A DNA stretch of 64,000 bases from Acidobacteriota bacterium (GCA_013285705.1 JABDHA010000006.1:1-64000); one strand, 5' to 3'; shown: positions 35,628 to 44,656, counted from the first letter of the stretch. Notes: generated by a model from the sequence alone, not told the origin. Numbers and translations are program-made.

Positions 35628-37007
35628 TTAGCGCGGGATTTGTCCGATCGTTTTTATGAGATCGCCTTGCGCCAGCGATAAGCTGAGATTCGCTTCAAGC
35701 GACGAGGCTTCAGCCGAAATTACTTTCGCATGTGCTTCAGAGCGAGCCGACGCGAGAGCCTCGTTCTGCTCGAATTGACGATCTGCGAGACGAGCAGCTT
35801 CCGTTCTCACCTTCAGTGCTTCTTCCGCTACTCCAACCAGATCCTGCAATTGTTCAACCTTGTCGTAAGCCTTTTCCACCTGAACGGCTACGCCTTCTTC
35901 CACCTTGGTGAGATTGAGTTCGGCCTCTGAAAGCAAGGTCCGCGAGTCTCTAACCTCGGCTTCGCGCTTGCCTCCATCAAACAGGTCGTATGAGAAAGTG
36001 ATGCCGAAGGTACCGAAGTTGTGAACCAGGAAAGGAATTCCACTCTGATAGCTGTATCGTGCGAGGCCAGTGATGTCGGGAATATAAGCATCCTTCGCAC
36101 CCGCCAGCCCCGCCCTGGCCTTGACGACGGCCTGTTGAGCCGCTCGAATTTCGGGGCTGCTTTCCTGCGCGATGCGGAGACATTCTTCGCGAGACGGAGC
36201 TGACAGCGACGTGGAGGCTTCCCTTTCGAGGTGGAGTTCCGTATTCAGTGGCAAACCTAACAGGTCGTCGAGTGTGATCATCAGATCGTGTATCTGAAGT
36301 TTCTGCGTCAGAGCAGCTTGCCTGGCGTCGAGCATGGATGCACGGCTCTCGAGTGCTACGACTTCCAGGGCACTCCCTTTTTCCACGTCATCGGTGCTTT
36401 CCTGCAACTTCACCTGGCTTGCGGCGACTTCTTCCGTCGCGGCCTGTTGTTTGAGTTGCGCAATCAGGATGCCGTAATACAGTTGCCGTACTTTGAGGGC
36501 GACTTCATTCTGCGTCTGATTCACCTGGATCTTTGCCGTGTTGATATCGGCGGTCGCGGCGCGATTGGATTCGTGAATCTTGAACATCTGCGTCAGCGGC
36601 TGAGTCAAACCGGTGCCGCTGGTGTAGCCAGTAAGGCCCCCCTGGTCAATGACCAGACTCTGTCCGGGAATGGACCCGGTGGCAGGATGGGTACCAAACG
36701 CACCGGCCGGGATCTGCACACCCTCAAGCTCCGTCAGGTGCAGCAGCGTGCTCTCGTTCTTGATGTTGGGAAAATAAGCGGAGCGTGCTATCTCCTTCTT
36801 GTGCTCGCTGTCGACAACGGAAAGTTGCGCCAGCTTCAAATCGCGGTTCTGATTGAGGGCGAGATCGATGGCCTGGGAAAGCGTCAGGTGATACGGTGCA
36901 CCGGTCTGAGCCGGGACGGTTTGGCAGGCGCTGAACAATGGAGGAAAGCAAAGAAGCGTCGGTAGCAGAACTCTCAACGGGAAACGTCGCATTGTCTTAG
37001 GCCGCAT
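35628..37007 (-). CDS. TolC-family outer-membrane efflux channel
   Basis: A 459-residue outer-membrane factor of a type I/tripartite pump, with signal peptide MRPKTMRRFPLRVLLPTLLCFPPLF. Two homologous TolC halves are visible: LTLSQAIDLALNQNRDLKLA ... NEVALKVRQLYYGILIAQL and SREECLRIAQESSPEIRAAQ ... GVAVQVEKAYDKVEQLQD, forming the coiled-coil alpha-barrel. The ORF track begins 32 codons earlier; ATG 37007 has AAGGAA at good distance and starts the signal peptide. It is the last gene of the minus-strand efflux unit after the EmrA-like adaptor and EmrB-like transporter. Confidence 0.9.
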   Translation of the reverse strand: MRPKTMRRFPLRVLLPTLLCFPPLFSACQTVPAQTGAPYHLTLSQAIDLALNQNRDLKLAQLSVVDSEHKKEIARSAYFPNIKNESTLLHLTELEGVQIPAGAFGTHPATGSIPGQSLVIDQGGLTGYTSGTGLTQPLTQMFKIHESNRAATADINTAKIQVNQTQNEVALKVRQLYYGILIAQLKQQAATEEVAASQVKLQESTDDVEKGSALEVVALESRASMLDARQAALTQKLQIHDLMITLDDLLGLPLNTELHLEREASTSLSAPSREECLRIAQESSPEIRAAQQAVVKARAGLAGAKDAYIPDITGLARYSYQSGIPFLVHNFGTFGITFSYDLFDGGKREAEVRDSRTLLSEAELNLTKVEEGVAVQVEKAYDKVEQLQDLVGVAEEALKVRTEAARLADRQFEQNEALASARSEAHAKVISAEASSLEANLSLSLAQGDLIKTIGQIPR

Positions 37008-37039
37008 GTTAGATTCCTTCAAAATGCCTCTACCTTGTC

Positions 37040-38692
37040 TCAGGCTGGTACGGCTGCGGCCTTGATGACCTGCCGGTATTGAGTGGGGACAGGTGCCATG
37101 CACGCGATGACGATCAGGCAGCAGACGACCGCGAAAGCCACCAGCATAAAACTGTCGGTGATCGCCAGCGTGAACGCTTGTTGCCGGATCTGCAGAGTGA
37201 GAATTTCCCCTGCTCTGCCGCCCGCTGTCATCAGGCTCGGAGACTGACTCGACATCCCGGCAGTCAGGCCGAGCAGTCTTTGACCAGTTGCGGGTTCGCC
37301 AAGATGTACACCTTGCCCAAGGATGTTCGAGTGAAACTGTTCGCGCACCGAGAGAAAATGCCCCATGAAGGACGCGCCCATCTCTCCACCAAAAAGCCGG
37401 ACACTCTGGAAATAGCCGGCGAACGTAAGAACATCAATGGGACGGGTTAACGCGCCAGTATTCACGACTTCGAGAATGATCGCCCCCACCATTGAGTTAA
37501 AAGCCAGGGCCAGTCCAATCGCCATGATCCATTGCGAATTCCAGAAATTCGCACCCGACCAAGCGGATGACAGGTGAGCGTTCATCAGGCACGCCGTTGC
37601 GACTAGAGAGAATCCTGCCGTCATAATCAGTCGTGCATCAATGTATTTCAGCAGGTATATCGCAAGCAGGCCGAAGAGGCACTGCGGTAGTGCAACCTCG
37701 AGCATGACTGGGCCGGTTTGCAGCGGCAGATAGCCTTTGATGGTCCCGAGATAACTCGGCAGTACAACGACTGTCGCCAACATCACAAAACGAAAGCAGA
37801 CTAGGACCACTCCGAGCAAGAGAGTATTGCGCCGTACAAGAAATCGAAAATTGATGAGTGGGTTCGGCAGCACAAAATGCCTGACTACCGCCGCACCAAG
37901 CAGGAATAAACCAGACGCCAACAACGCGACGATAATTCCTGAATTTAGCCAGTCCAGTCTCTGACCTTGATCGAGAGCCATGTACATCAACGCGAATCCC
38001 AGGCTGAAATACAGAAAGCCTCTCCAGTTCGGCCTTGGCTGCCCCGGCTTCGGAGTGGGCAGCGGCTGCCACGGGATTCCGAAAAAGATCAGGACCATCA
38101 TCACCGGGGTCAGCACGGCGCTGTTCCAGAATATCCAGTGCCACGACAGATGATCCATGTACCACGCTTCGACCGCGGTTGAGAAATTGGTGATAAAAAC
38201 GATGTCCGCGGCATACATGGCAATGCCAACCAGAATGTAGCGCATGGGAAGATTGCGCAGGACGAAGGACAGAGTCAAAGGATAAAAGGTTCCGGCCGTC
38301 AGCCCCGCAAGTACCAGCAGAGTCAGCATCACCGGAAGGCTGGCAGCAAACGGCAGCAGGATGCAGATCACGGTAAAGATGGCTGCGCAGGCCAGCAGAA
38401 CGCGCCTCGCACCCAGCAGTCCGCCGAGATATACCGAGAACGGGCCAATGAACATCAGTGCTGCATTGAATGCCGTGCCGAGCCATGAGGCTTCGTCGAC
38501 CCCAAGGTGCAAATTTCCCCGCAGATCCGGCAGGCCGACGCTTATCAACCTGCCGGTGCTGGTCGCGATCAAGGCGCCGAGCAGCACGCCAAATACTCCA
38601 ATGATCGGGTGTGTCGTGATGACGCCCCGAGCCAGAGGAGGAGTGGTGGAAGCTGGCGGAGACGCAGGGCTGGAGGGTGACGGAGTGCTCAA
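37040..38692 (-). CDS. EmrB-like DHA2-family MFS multidrug transporter
   Basis: A 550-residue inner-membrane proton-driven exporter with about 14 transmembrane segments. Family signs are the N-terminal LISVGLPDLRGNLHLGVDEASWLGT (EmrB motif with paired aspartates) and LGGLLGARRVLLACAAIF (the MFS loop). It starts at a TTG whose T overlaps the stop TGA of the adaptor gene, indicating translational coupling; GGAGG lies ten bases upstream. The long Pro/Ser-rich N terminus (SPSSPASPPASTTPP) is cytosolic. It works with the EmrA-like and TolC-like proteins to push drugs across both membranes. Substrates are unknown. Confidence 0.9.
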   Translation of the reverse strand: MSTPSPSSPASPPASTTPPLARGVITTHPIIGVFGVLLGALIATSTGRLISVGLPDLRGNLHLGVDEASWLGTAFNAALMFIGPFSVYLGGLLGARRVLLACAAIFTVICILLPFAASLPVMLTLLVLAGLTAGTFYPLTLSFVLRNLPMRYILVGIAMYAADIVFITNFSTAVEAWYMDHLSWHWIFWNSAVLTPVMMVLIFFGIPWQPLPTPKPGQPRPNWRGFLYFSLGFALMYMALDQGQRLDWLNSGIIVALLASGLFLLGAAVVRHFVLPNPLINFRFLVRRNTLLLGVVLVCFRFVMLATVVVLPSYLGTIKGYLPLQTGPVMLEVALPQCLFGLLAIYLLKYIDARLIMTAGFSLVATACLMNAHLSSAWSGANFWNSQWIMAIGLALAFNSMVGAIILEVVNTGALTRPIDVLTFAGYFQSVRLFGGEMGASFMGHFLSVREQFHSNILGQGVHLGEPATGQRLLGLTAGMSSQSPSLMTAGGRAGEILTLQIRQQAFTLAITDSFMLVAFAVVCCLIVIACMAPVPTQYRQVIKAAAVPA

Positions 38693-39837
38693 GCCTGGGA
38701 GCCCTCCTTTGCACCCTGCTTGCCGGAAGCGTGAATGGTAACGACGGCCGAGAAGCCCGGACGCAGCACCTCCCGGAGAGGATGGTCCTGATCGAGCACG
38801 ATCTTTACCGGAATTCGCTGGACGACCTTGGTGAAGTTTCCGGTTGCATTGTCCGGAGGCAGGAGAGCAAATTGTGACCCGCTGGCCGGGGAAATCTCGA
38901 CGACTTTCCCATGAAGTACGACGCCGGGAAACGTATCGATTGTAATATCGGCGACATCGCCTCTCCGAATGTTAGTAAGCTGCGTCTCCTTGTAATTCGC
39001 CTGAATCCAGACATCGCCCTTGACCACGTCGATCACCCGCATACCCGGCGCAACCAACTGCCCATCCTGTACATGACGTTCGCCAACCGCGCCCGCTACG
39101 GGAGCGACAATGCGCGTATATCCCAGATTGACATTGGCGACGATGATTGCTGCCTGCTTGGCTTGAATATCTGCCCTGTAGAGGTTGTCTTTTGTATCGA
39201 GCGCCGCCCTTTCCCGCTTCTCGGCTTCGAGCGATGTCTGGCTGCTTGAAAGAGCAGCCTTTGCGTGCTCTAAATCAGCTTGTCGGCTTGCAAGCATCCC
39301 GGCATAGCGATCGGCATCAGCAACGGCTTGTTCCAATTGCTGATGCGTCGTAGCCTTTGAAGCCAGAAGCGCTTCCTGGCGTTTGCGCTCAATCTCCGTG
39401 CGGTTCGCATCAGGCTGAACCGCCGAGACACCTGCCTTTGCTGCATTCATTGCCGCCGCTGCCGCCAAGATAGCGGTCTGCGCGCTTTGAACCTTGGCAT
39501 CCTGAATCCGTTTCGCAGCCTGGTTATCGGCCAGCTGCGCCTCTGCGCCCGCCAACGCTGCTTTCGCTTCTTCCAGGTTGGCCCGATAGTCGTCGTCATC
39601 GAGTTGAACGAGGAGCTGGCCGGGCGTCACAGCTTCATAGTCGTTGACATCGATTTTCCGCACGGTTCCGGAGATGCGTGTGCTCAACGGCGTCATATCG
39701 GCGCGCACATACGCGTCATCCGTTCGCTGCTCTGCGCTCCCACCCTCCCATGAGGTCCAGCAGCCTTCGATCGTAAAGAGAAGCACGGCAGCAGCAGCCA
39801 GAGTGATGGCCGGAACAAAAATGGCTGGTTTCCACAT
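38689..39837 (-). CDS. EmrA/HlyD-type periplasmic adaptor
   Basis: A 382-residue membrane-fusion protein with one N-terminal anchor (PAIFVPAITLAAAAVLLFTI), a biotinyl-lipoyl-like hairpin domain split around a long alpha-hairpin (about 90-215; LEEAKAALAGAEAQLADN), and a beta-barrel part (GYTRIVAPVAGAVGERHVQDG). The lipoyl half-motif TPLSTRISGTVRKIDVNDYE is characteristic. It bridges EmrB and TolC in a tripartite pump. It starts four bases after the stop of the sigma-like gene, with GAAGAGG as ribosome-binding site, and its stop overlaps the emrB-like start. Confidence 0.93.
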   Translation of the reverse strand: MWKPAIFVPAITLAAAAVLLFTIEGCWTSWEGGSAEQRTDDAYVRADMTPLSTRISGTVRKIDVNDYEAVTPGQLLVQLDDDDYRANLEEAKAALAGAEAQLADNQAAKRIQDAKVQSAQTAILAAAAAMNAAKAGVSAVQPDANRTEIERKRQEALLASKATTHQQLEQAVADADRYAGMLASRQADLEHAKAALSSSQTSLEAEKRERAALDTKDNLYRADIQAKQAAIIVANVNLGYTRIVAPVAGAVGERHVQDGQLVAPGMRVIDVVKGDVWIQANYKETQLTNIRRGDVADITIDTFPGVVLHGKVVEISPASGSQFALLPPDNATGNFTKVVQRIPVKIVLDQDHPLREVLRPGFSAVVTIHASGKQGAKEGSQA

Positions 39838-39841
39838 GTAG

Positions 39842-40471
39842 TCAGTGCCTCTTCATGATTGAAGTTGTTAATGCAGGTGAGCCATGCCTGCCATGGATCG
39901 GCCAGGGGAATGGCAAAACGTTTCCAGCCGGAGCAGACACGTCCGCACCGTGTATTGAGGTAGCAAGCAACACGATAGCATGCGCGTTCCCATACCGAAT
40001 CCTGCTCGCCGGAAGACGCAGCAGGAGACCCGCCTCATAGAACGGGTAGTTCTCGTAGGTGCGAAGAACAAGGACAGAGCGATGAAAAGCGTTTAATCGG
40101 CGGAACGACATCAAAAACTGTGTTCGTGATACTTCAACATTCTTGTGAACGCATAGCGTGCTCTGATTTTTCTCTCGAAGATTTTTCTCGTCGGCTCTTT
40201 GCGTTGCACAGTGTTGGATTTCAGCGCCGACTCTGCGAAGAGCGCTCTTGATCGTTGAACGCTTCGCTGCCTTCAAGGCGAAATCCGGCGAAGGTAGAAA
40301 CGAGCCGTGCATCCGATCGAAAGCCTCAAGAATGCATTCGCCCGCAATCTCTTGAGATCCTGTGATCAGGAAGGCAGGCAAGTGCAGACGATCGAAATGA
40401 TCGTGAAAGACACCGCATAAGACATCGCCATTGGGAGGATGATCTCTTTGCATATCGCTGTCCTCGTCCAT
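39842..40471 (-). CDS. Degenerate ECF sigma factor-like protein
   Basis: A 209-residue protein with a faint but ordered resemblance to sigma-70 ECF factors. HFDRLHLPAFLITGSQEIAG resembles sigma region 2, and FRRLNAFHRSVLVLRTYENY followed by LLLRLPASRIRYGNAHAIV resembles region 4 with its helix-turn-helix. The usual acidic core-binding residues are poorly conserved, and there is no anti-sigma gene. The ATG used (40471) overlaps the UspA stop codon as TGATG, a coupling signal; the ORF-track start lies 20 codons earlier inside uspA. It could be a regulator of the downstream efflux genes or a protein that has lost sigma function. Confidence 0.5.
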   Translation of the reverse strand: MDEDSDMQRDHPPNGDVLCGVFHDHFDRLHLPAFLITGSQEIAGECILEAFDRMHGSFLPSPDFALKAAKRSTIKSALRRVGAEIQHCATQRADEKNLREKNQSTLCVHKNVEVSRTQFLMSFRRLNAFHRSVLVLRTYENYPFYEAGLLLRLPASRIRYGNAHAIVLLATSIHGADVSAPAGNVLPFPWPIHGRHGSPALTTSIMKRH

Positions 40472-40905
40472 CAATGCACACCCAAAACACTGCAAGGTGC
40501 TTCTTGTGCGAGCTCGTAAACAGTGCTCCATAAGCGCGCAATGTAGAGATCGCGCTGATGAAGTCCGACAACCAGAAGGTCCACTTTCTGCGACCGAAGA
40601 AAGTCCACGATGGCCTCCACCTCATGTCCTTCGACCAGATGACAGCTAAGCTCCACGCCGTGGTCGCTGGCATAGGTGCGAGCCGCGTCTTGAAGAGACC
40701 CATAGACTGTCGTTCGATCTTCCTGCAGGACTCGCGTGAGCGAAGCATCGGCAGCTCCTGCATAGGCGGTGTATGCGGGAAGGTCGGCCACCACCGTCAC
40801 CGCCTGCACGTCAGCGTTCAGGTTCTTCGCCAGCTGAATGGCTGATGCCAGCGCACGTTTGGCTTCGGGAGATTCATTGTAGGCTACGGCAATCTTTCGA
40901 AACAT
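40471..40905 (-). CDS. Universal stress protein (UspA family), ATP motif lost
   Basis: A 144-residue Usp-fold protein: MFRKIAVAYNESPEAKRAL at the N terminus and VDLLVVGLHQRDLYIARLWS ... APCSVLGVH at the C terminus. The ATP-binding signature G-x2-G-x9-G-S/T expected after VVG is not present, so it should be of the non-nucleotide-binding type. The ORF track begins five codons upstream; MFRKI is the usual start. It sits in the efflux operon between the pseudo-receiver and the sigma-like gene, and its stop overlaps the next start. Confidence 0.85.
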   Translation of the reverse strand: MFRKIAVAYNESPEAKRALASAIQLAKNLNADVQAVTVVADLPAYTAYAGAADASLTRVLQEDRTTVYGSLQDAARTYASDHGVELSCHLVEGHEVEAIVDFLRSQKVDLLVVGLHQRDLYIARLWSTVYELAQEAPCSVLGVH

Positions 40906-40947
40906 AGCTGCCTCTTCCATTCATGCGTAGATAACACGCCCAAAAAT

Positions 40948-41373
40948 CTATTCATTCGCGATGTCACTCGAGGGACGTTCGTCAACACTCTTTGCGGCGT
41001 GCAGCACGGCGCACTGAAGCTCATCGTCCGTGAACGGCTCCACAACTACATCGTAACCGCCAGATTCAAGCACTCCAGACCAGAGTTGAAAGCTCGCCCT
41101 ATGCGCGTATACCAAAATTGCAGGTCGCGGATTGAGCAGAAATATCTCGCCCCAGACTGTCCACCAGTCAGCATCGGGAAGCGCTGCCGGTAGCAGAACC
41201 ACATCATAGACCCCTCGATTGCGGATAATGCGAAAGAGTTCATTTGCCCGACTGGCAAAGGCAAGCGCAGCGACGATCGGATCCAGTTGACGTCGAATCT
41301 CTTTCTGCATGTCTAAAGCAACCCATACAAGTACGCGGACCCCTTCGTGTTTCTCCGTCACGTTTGGCCTCAC
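40948..41373 (-). CDS. Degenerate response-regulator receiver domain protein
   Basis: A 141-residue stand-alone receiver-like fold. The strand sequence VYDVVLLPAALPDADWW aligns with the phosphorylation strand of CheY-type proteins, but the acceptor Asp is replaced by Pro, and the conserved Lys of the last loop is Glu in GGYDVVVEPFTDDEL. It is therefore a pseudo-receiver that should not be phosphorylated and may instead act by protein contacts. It has a GTG start without a clear Shine-Dalgarno. First gene of the minus-strand unit running through uspA, the sigma-like gene and EmrAB-TolC. Confidence 0.6.
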   Translation of the reverse strand: MRPNVTEKHEGVRVLVWVALDMQKEIRRQLDPIVAALAFASRANELFRIIRNRGVYDVVLLPAALPDADWWTVWGEIFLLNPRPAILVYAHRASFQLWSGVLESGGYDVVVEPFTDDELQCAVLHAAKSVDERPSSDIANE

Positions 41374-41858
41374 ACTGCACTGCCAGAGTATGACAGCTAT
41401 TCGCAGAAATCGAAGCGTGAAGACCTGTTAGATCACTGTCATGAACAGGGCCGAGGTTTTGCCCCATCTACTTTCCGGACAAGGCCCAGAGCCTCATGAC
41501 TTGGCGATATGATCGTAACCAGAAACCCCGTGGCTGTTCTCACCAGCTAAGGGCGCTACTGCCTGTGCTCATCGAGGTCCATCCAACAGTGAACCGATGC
41601 GAGTTTGCAAGCAACCCCTGTTGGAGGAATTTCTTAATTCCTCAACAGTGTTACCTGGCAGCACCACTGTTGAGAAACTTGAACCTCACATGAATTGAGG
41701 ATTTCAATCTTCTGTCACGTCGCTCTGTGATTACGACCGCTTCCAGCATCCTTGGGGAATATGAAGAAGAATCGGACCTTCATCAATACCTTCCGTCATA
41801 TAGATTGTGGAACAGGGTCTAAATTTTTCGGCCACACGCTACCCGGAGTTGCGAATCG
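41374..41858. other. Divergent intergenic region between the efflux unit and the TolB/TPR gene
   Basis: About 485 bases without a credible gene. It must hold the promoters of both divergent units. Its most notable content is the inverted-repeat cluster at 41584-41674, listed separately. Short open frames here lack coding character. Confidence 0.5.
41584..41674. promoter_or_regulatory. Four CTGTTG-type half-sites forming mutually exclusive hairpins
   Basis: The motif CAACAGTG / CTGTTGAG occurs four times: 41584-41591, 41618-41631 (CTGTTGGAGGAATT), 41636-41650 (AATTCCTCAACAGTG) and 41665-41674 (CACTGTTGAG). The second and third copies form a stem of 13 pairs with one bulged G and a four-base loop. 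The third and fourth form a perfect ten-base stem. Since the third copy is shared, only one stem can form at a time. It could be a cluster of operators or a transcript-level switch. Confidence 0.5.
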
Positions 41859-43634
41859 ATGAACAAGACAAGCGAAGGCGCTATTTCAGATCAAAGCATT
41901 CTCGAAGAGCTCGCACGCATACTGAAGAGTCCGATCTTCGCTCAATCCGACCGGTTGGCGCGGTTTCTCCGCTTTACGATCGATCAGGCCATCAGCGGAA
42001 ACAAGGACGCCCTTAAGGAATACGCAATCGGCACGGAGGTATATGATCGCAAGCCTCCCTATCATCCAAGCCAGGACTCGATTGTCAGAACAGAAGCTCG
42101 TCGCCTCAGAAGCAAGCTCAAGGAATACTACGAGACTGAAGGCCAGAACGATCCGATGTTTATTTATTTCCGCCCCGGCAGCTACATTCCCGTCTTTCGT
42201 TCTCGGGATACACTCGACCACGAACGCCCAGCCGAACTCTTCATTGATCTCCCCGGTGTGCCCATCGCGGTGATTCCTTTCGCCAATCTCTCGAACAGTC
42301 CAATTTCCGAATCTTGCGCGCGAGGCATTACCGACGAGCTGGTTCACGAACTGTCAAGAACCGATGGATGCCGTGTGATCGCGATGAGTTCCATCGCACA
42401 ACCCGGACTCCAGGTGTCAGACATTCCCGCGCTGGCGCAGAAATTGGGCGTTCAGATCGTCTTCGAGGGAACAGTAAGGGAGGAGGGTGGTCGAATCCGC
42501 GTCACGGCAAGAATTGTGAACGCGGATGCCTTTCAGCTTTGGTCGCAGCGATTTGAAGCCGAGGCTGACCCCGCAAGCCTCTTTAAGGTACAAGAGCAGA
42601 TCGCCTCAGCTCTCATCAGCCGCGTTGCACCGCAGCAGTCGGTAATCCGCAAAGGAAAGGCTTCGGCAGGGCCATCTATTTTGGCTGTCTATCCGGCCAC
42701 TCTGGCGGCGGAGGCGTTGCTGGATCAGGGCACCGTAGCGGATGTTAAGGCCGCCCTAACGAAATTTGAAGAGGTCACGAAGACCGCGCCCGGTTATGCA
42801 CGGCCCTACTGCGGCATCGCGCAATGCTATTACTGGATGGCTCTCCGCGGCACTCCCCACTCCGCCGATCTGGCCTCTCATGCAAAAAAAGCTGCTCTTC
42901 ACGCCATGGAACTCGATCCGCAGATGATCGAAGCCCACTCGACGCTGGGAGGTGCTTTAACTTTGGAGTGGGACTGGAGCGGTGCCGAGGCCAGCTTTAT
43001 TCAGGCTTTGAGCCTGGGGACGCACGCTCCGACATATCGTCAGTATGCAATCTATCTAACCGCTTTGGAGCGTTTCGATGAGGCGTGGCTCTATCTGCAA
43101 TACGCACAGCAGATCGATCCATTCTCTTATCGTCAGAAAGTCGCCTGCGCGAAATTCTTCTTTCTTAGTCGCAGATATGACGAGGGACTGGATTATGTCG
43201 CAACACTCGTCGCCGATCCGGCTCTTCCTTTGGAAGTGCGGTTATATCAAGCGCTCACGTATATCGAGCTCGGTCGTCATGACGATGCAAAGAACATGGC
43301 GCAGAGCCTTCTACGGAGCGTCGGCTCTCAGCCTGCATTAAGAGCCTGCCTGGCGGAAATTTTCGCCTTGTGCGGCGAGAAGTCGTTAGCGGACAAAACC
43401 ACAGCAGAATTCAACCTGCTCTCACCCACCGCGCCCATCAGCAAATTCCGGCAGGTCTTGTTATCACTCGCCTTAGGCAATTTGAAAGCAGCACTGTCTC
43501 TGTTATCCGAAGCGTATGCAGACAAGGAAGCAGAAATGCCGTGGCTGGCCGTGGATCCCAGATTCGATTCCATCCGTAAGACAACTCGGTGCAGCGAAAT
43601 GATCAGAGACGTGCGACTTGGCATTTCCTCTTAG
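41859..43634 (+). CDS. TolB-like / TPR protein with N-terminal helical domain
   Basis: A 591-residue, apparently soluble protein. Residues about 10-115 form the helical domain often seen in front of such proteins (LARILKSPIFAQSDRLARFL ... PYHPSQDSIVRTEARRLRSK). Residues about 130-260 are FlgO/TolB-like (IAVIPFANLSNSPISESCAR ... IVFEGTVREEGGRIRVTARI), and the rest is tetratricopeptide repeats (DPQMIEAHSTLGGALTLEWD). There is no winged helix and no transmembrane segment, unlike the related regulator at 13650. It is divergent from the efflux unit and overlaps the stop of the convergent lysR gene by four bases. A scaffold or signalling role is likely; nothing more can be read. Confidence 0.8.
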   Translation: MNKTSEGAISDQSILEELARILKSPIFAQSDRLARFLRFTIDQAISGNKDALKEYAIGTEVYDRKPPYHPSQDSIVRTEARRLRSKLKEYYETEGQNDPMFIYFRPGSYIPVFRSRDTLDHERPAELFIDLPGVPIAVIPFANLSNSPISESCARGITDELVHELSRTDGCRVIAMSSIAQPGLQVSDIPALAQKLGVQIVFEGTVREEGGRIRVTARIVNADAFQLWSQRFEAEADPASLFKVQEQIASALISRVAPQQSVIRKGKASAGPSILAVYPATLAAEALLDQGTVADVKAALTKFEEVTKTAPGYARPYCGIAQCYYWMALRGTPHSADLASHAKKAALHAMELDPQMIEAHSTLGGALTLEWDWSGAEASFIQALSLGTHAPTYRQYAIYLTALERFDEAWLYLQYAQQIDPFSYRQKVACAKFFFLSRRYDEGLDYVATLVADPALPLEVRLYQALTYIELGRHDDAKNMAQSLLRSVGSQPALRACLAEIFALCGEKSLADKTTAEFNLLSPTAPISKFRQVLLSLALGNLKAALSLLSEAYADKEAEMPWLAVDPRFDSIRKTTRCSEMIRDVRLGISS

Positions 43635-44551
43635 CTACGCACTAACTCCGGCTGATTCGACTTCAGATGAAGACTCCGTTTAACTACGCCACGCAACGTT
43701 TCGATAACCGAAGCAAGGCGTCCGATATGAGATGCGTGCACAATCCAAACGGCTTGCTCCGCGAGGAAGTCGGCAACCTTTACCACCTTCAGCTGTTTTC
43801 GGAACTCGGACGCGCGAAAGACCTGGGGCATGACCAGAGCAAGGCCAACCCCCTGCGCCACGAGCGATAATTGCAGTTCATGTCCTTCGACCTCAACCGC
43901 AATCTTGTACGGAAGACGATGCGCTGCTAACGCAGACTCCATCGCTCGACGAGTTCCACATCCATGTGGATTTGCGATCCATCCATACGATGAGAGGTCA
44001 TGCAGCGTTGAACTAGTCGGGACCGGTGATGCCTTCGCCGCGACCACAACAAAGGACTCTGTGCCCATATATTCGCCGATCAGAGTAGCTGGCGGAGTTT
44101 CGCCGGGCGGCAGCAACACAGCGGCAGCGTCCAGCGTTCGATTGGTGATTTGGTCCATTAATTGAGCCGACCATCTGGAAAAGGCCTGAATGATCAACTT
44201 AGGATATTCCGCGCGAAGGCAACAGATCGATTCAGTGAGTATCGTTCCGCTCAAGCTGCGGGCGACTCCTAACCGGAAACCACCGGAGGGCTCTCCATCA
44301 TCGACAACAGCAGCTTTCAAGTCGCTTACCGAATTCAAAACCTGCTTGGCAAACGTGTAGGTCTCGAGTCCCGCCCGCGTCGGCTGTAGAGGTCTTGTCT
44401 TATGGTCGAGAAGTGGAACACCCAGCGCATCCTCCAGGCTCCGTAATCGTCTCGTAATTGCCGATTGGGTCACATGAAGACCAGCTGCGGCTCCCACCAC
44501 GGAGCCGTAATCGACAATGGCGACGAGTGCCTCTAAATCGTAAAAATTCAT
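43631..44551 (-). CDS. LysR-family transcriptional regulator
   Basis: A 306-residue LysR-type regulator. The winged helix-turn-helix is at residues 1-62 (MNFYDLEALVAIVDYGSVVG, VTQSAITRRLRSLEDALGVP) and the periplasmic-binding-like effector domain at about 90-295 (GFRLGVARSLSGTILTESIC). It is divergent from the RND efflux operon, with 250 bases between the starts containing the GTATGCG half-sites, so it very probably regulates the pump and itself. GAGGG precedes the ATG. The inducer is unknown. Confidence 0.95.
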   Translation of the reverse strand: MNFYDLEALVAIVDYGSVVGAAAGLHVTQSAITRRLRSLEDALGVPLLDHKTRPLQPTRAGLETYTFAKQVLNSVSDLKAAVVDDGEPSGGFRLGVARSLSGTILTESICCLRAEYPKLIIQAFSRWSAQLMDQITNRTLDAAAVLLPPGETPPATLIGEYMGTESFVVVAAKASPVPTSSTLHDLSSYGWIANPHGCGTRRAMESALAAHRLPYKIAVEVEGHELQLSLVAQGVGLALVMPQVFRASEFRKQLKVVKVADFLAEQAVWIVHASHIGRLASVIETLRGVVKRSLHLKSNQPELVRS

Positions 44552-44624
44552 CTAGCCCTCGCTCCTATAGATGCCCCAGCAAATGTGTCGATTGCAAATC
44601 TTATCCCAGACGACACTAATATTT

Positions 44625-44656
44625 GTATGCGCCTTACGCATACAGAGTATGCGTAA
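44625..44656. promoter_or_regulatory. Triple GTATGCG operator between lysR and the RND operon
   Basis: Three half-sites alternate in orientation: GTATGCG (44625-44631), CGCATAC (44637-44643), GTATGCG (44647-44653). They build two overlapping perfect inverted repeats, GTATGCG-N5-CGCATAC and TTACGCATAC-AGA-GTATGCGTAA. The first contains the LysR T-N11-A pattern. The site lies 74-105 bases upstream of lysR and about 150 bases upstream of the pump gene, typical for a LysR regulatory box. Confidence 0.7.
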
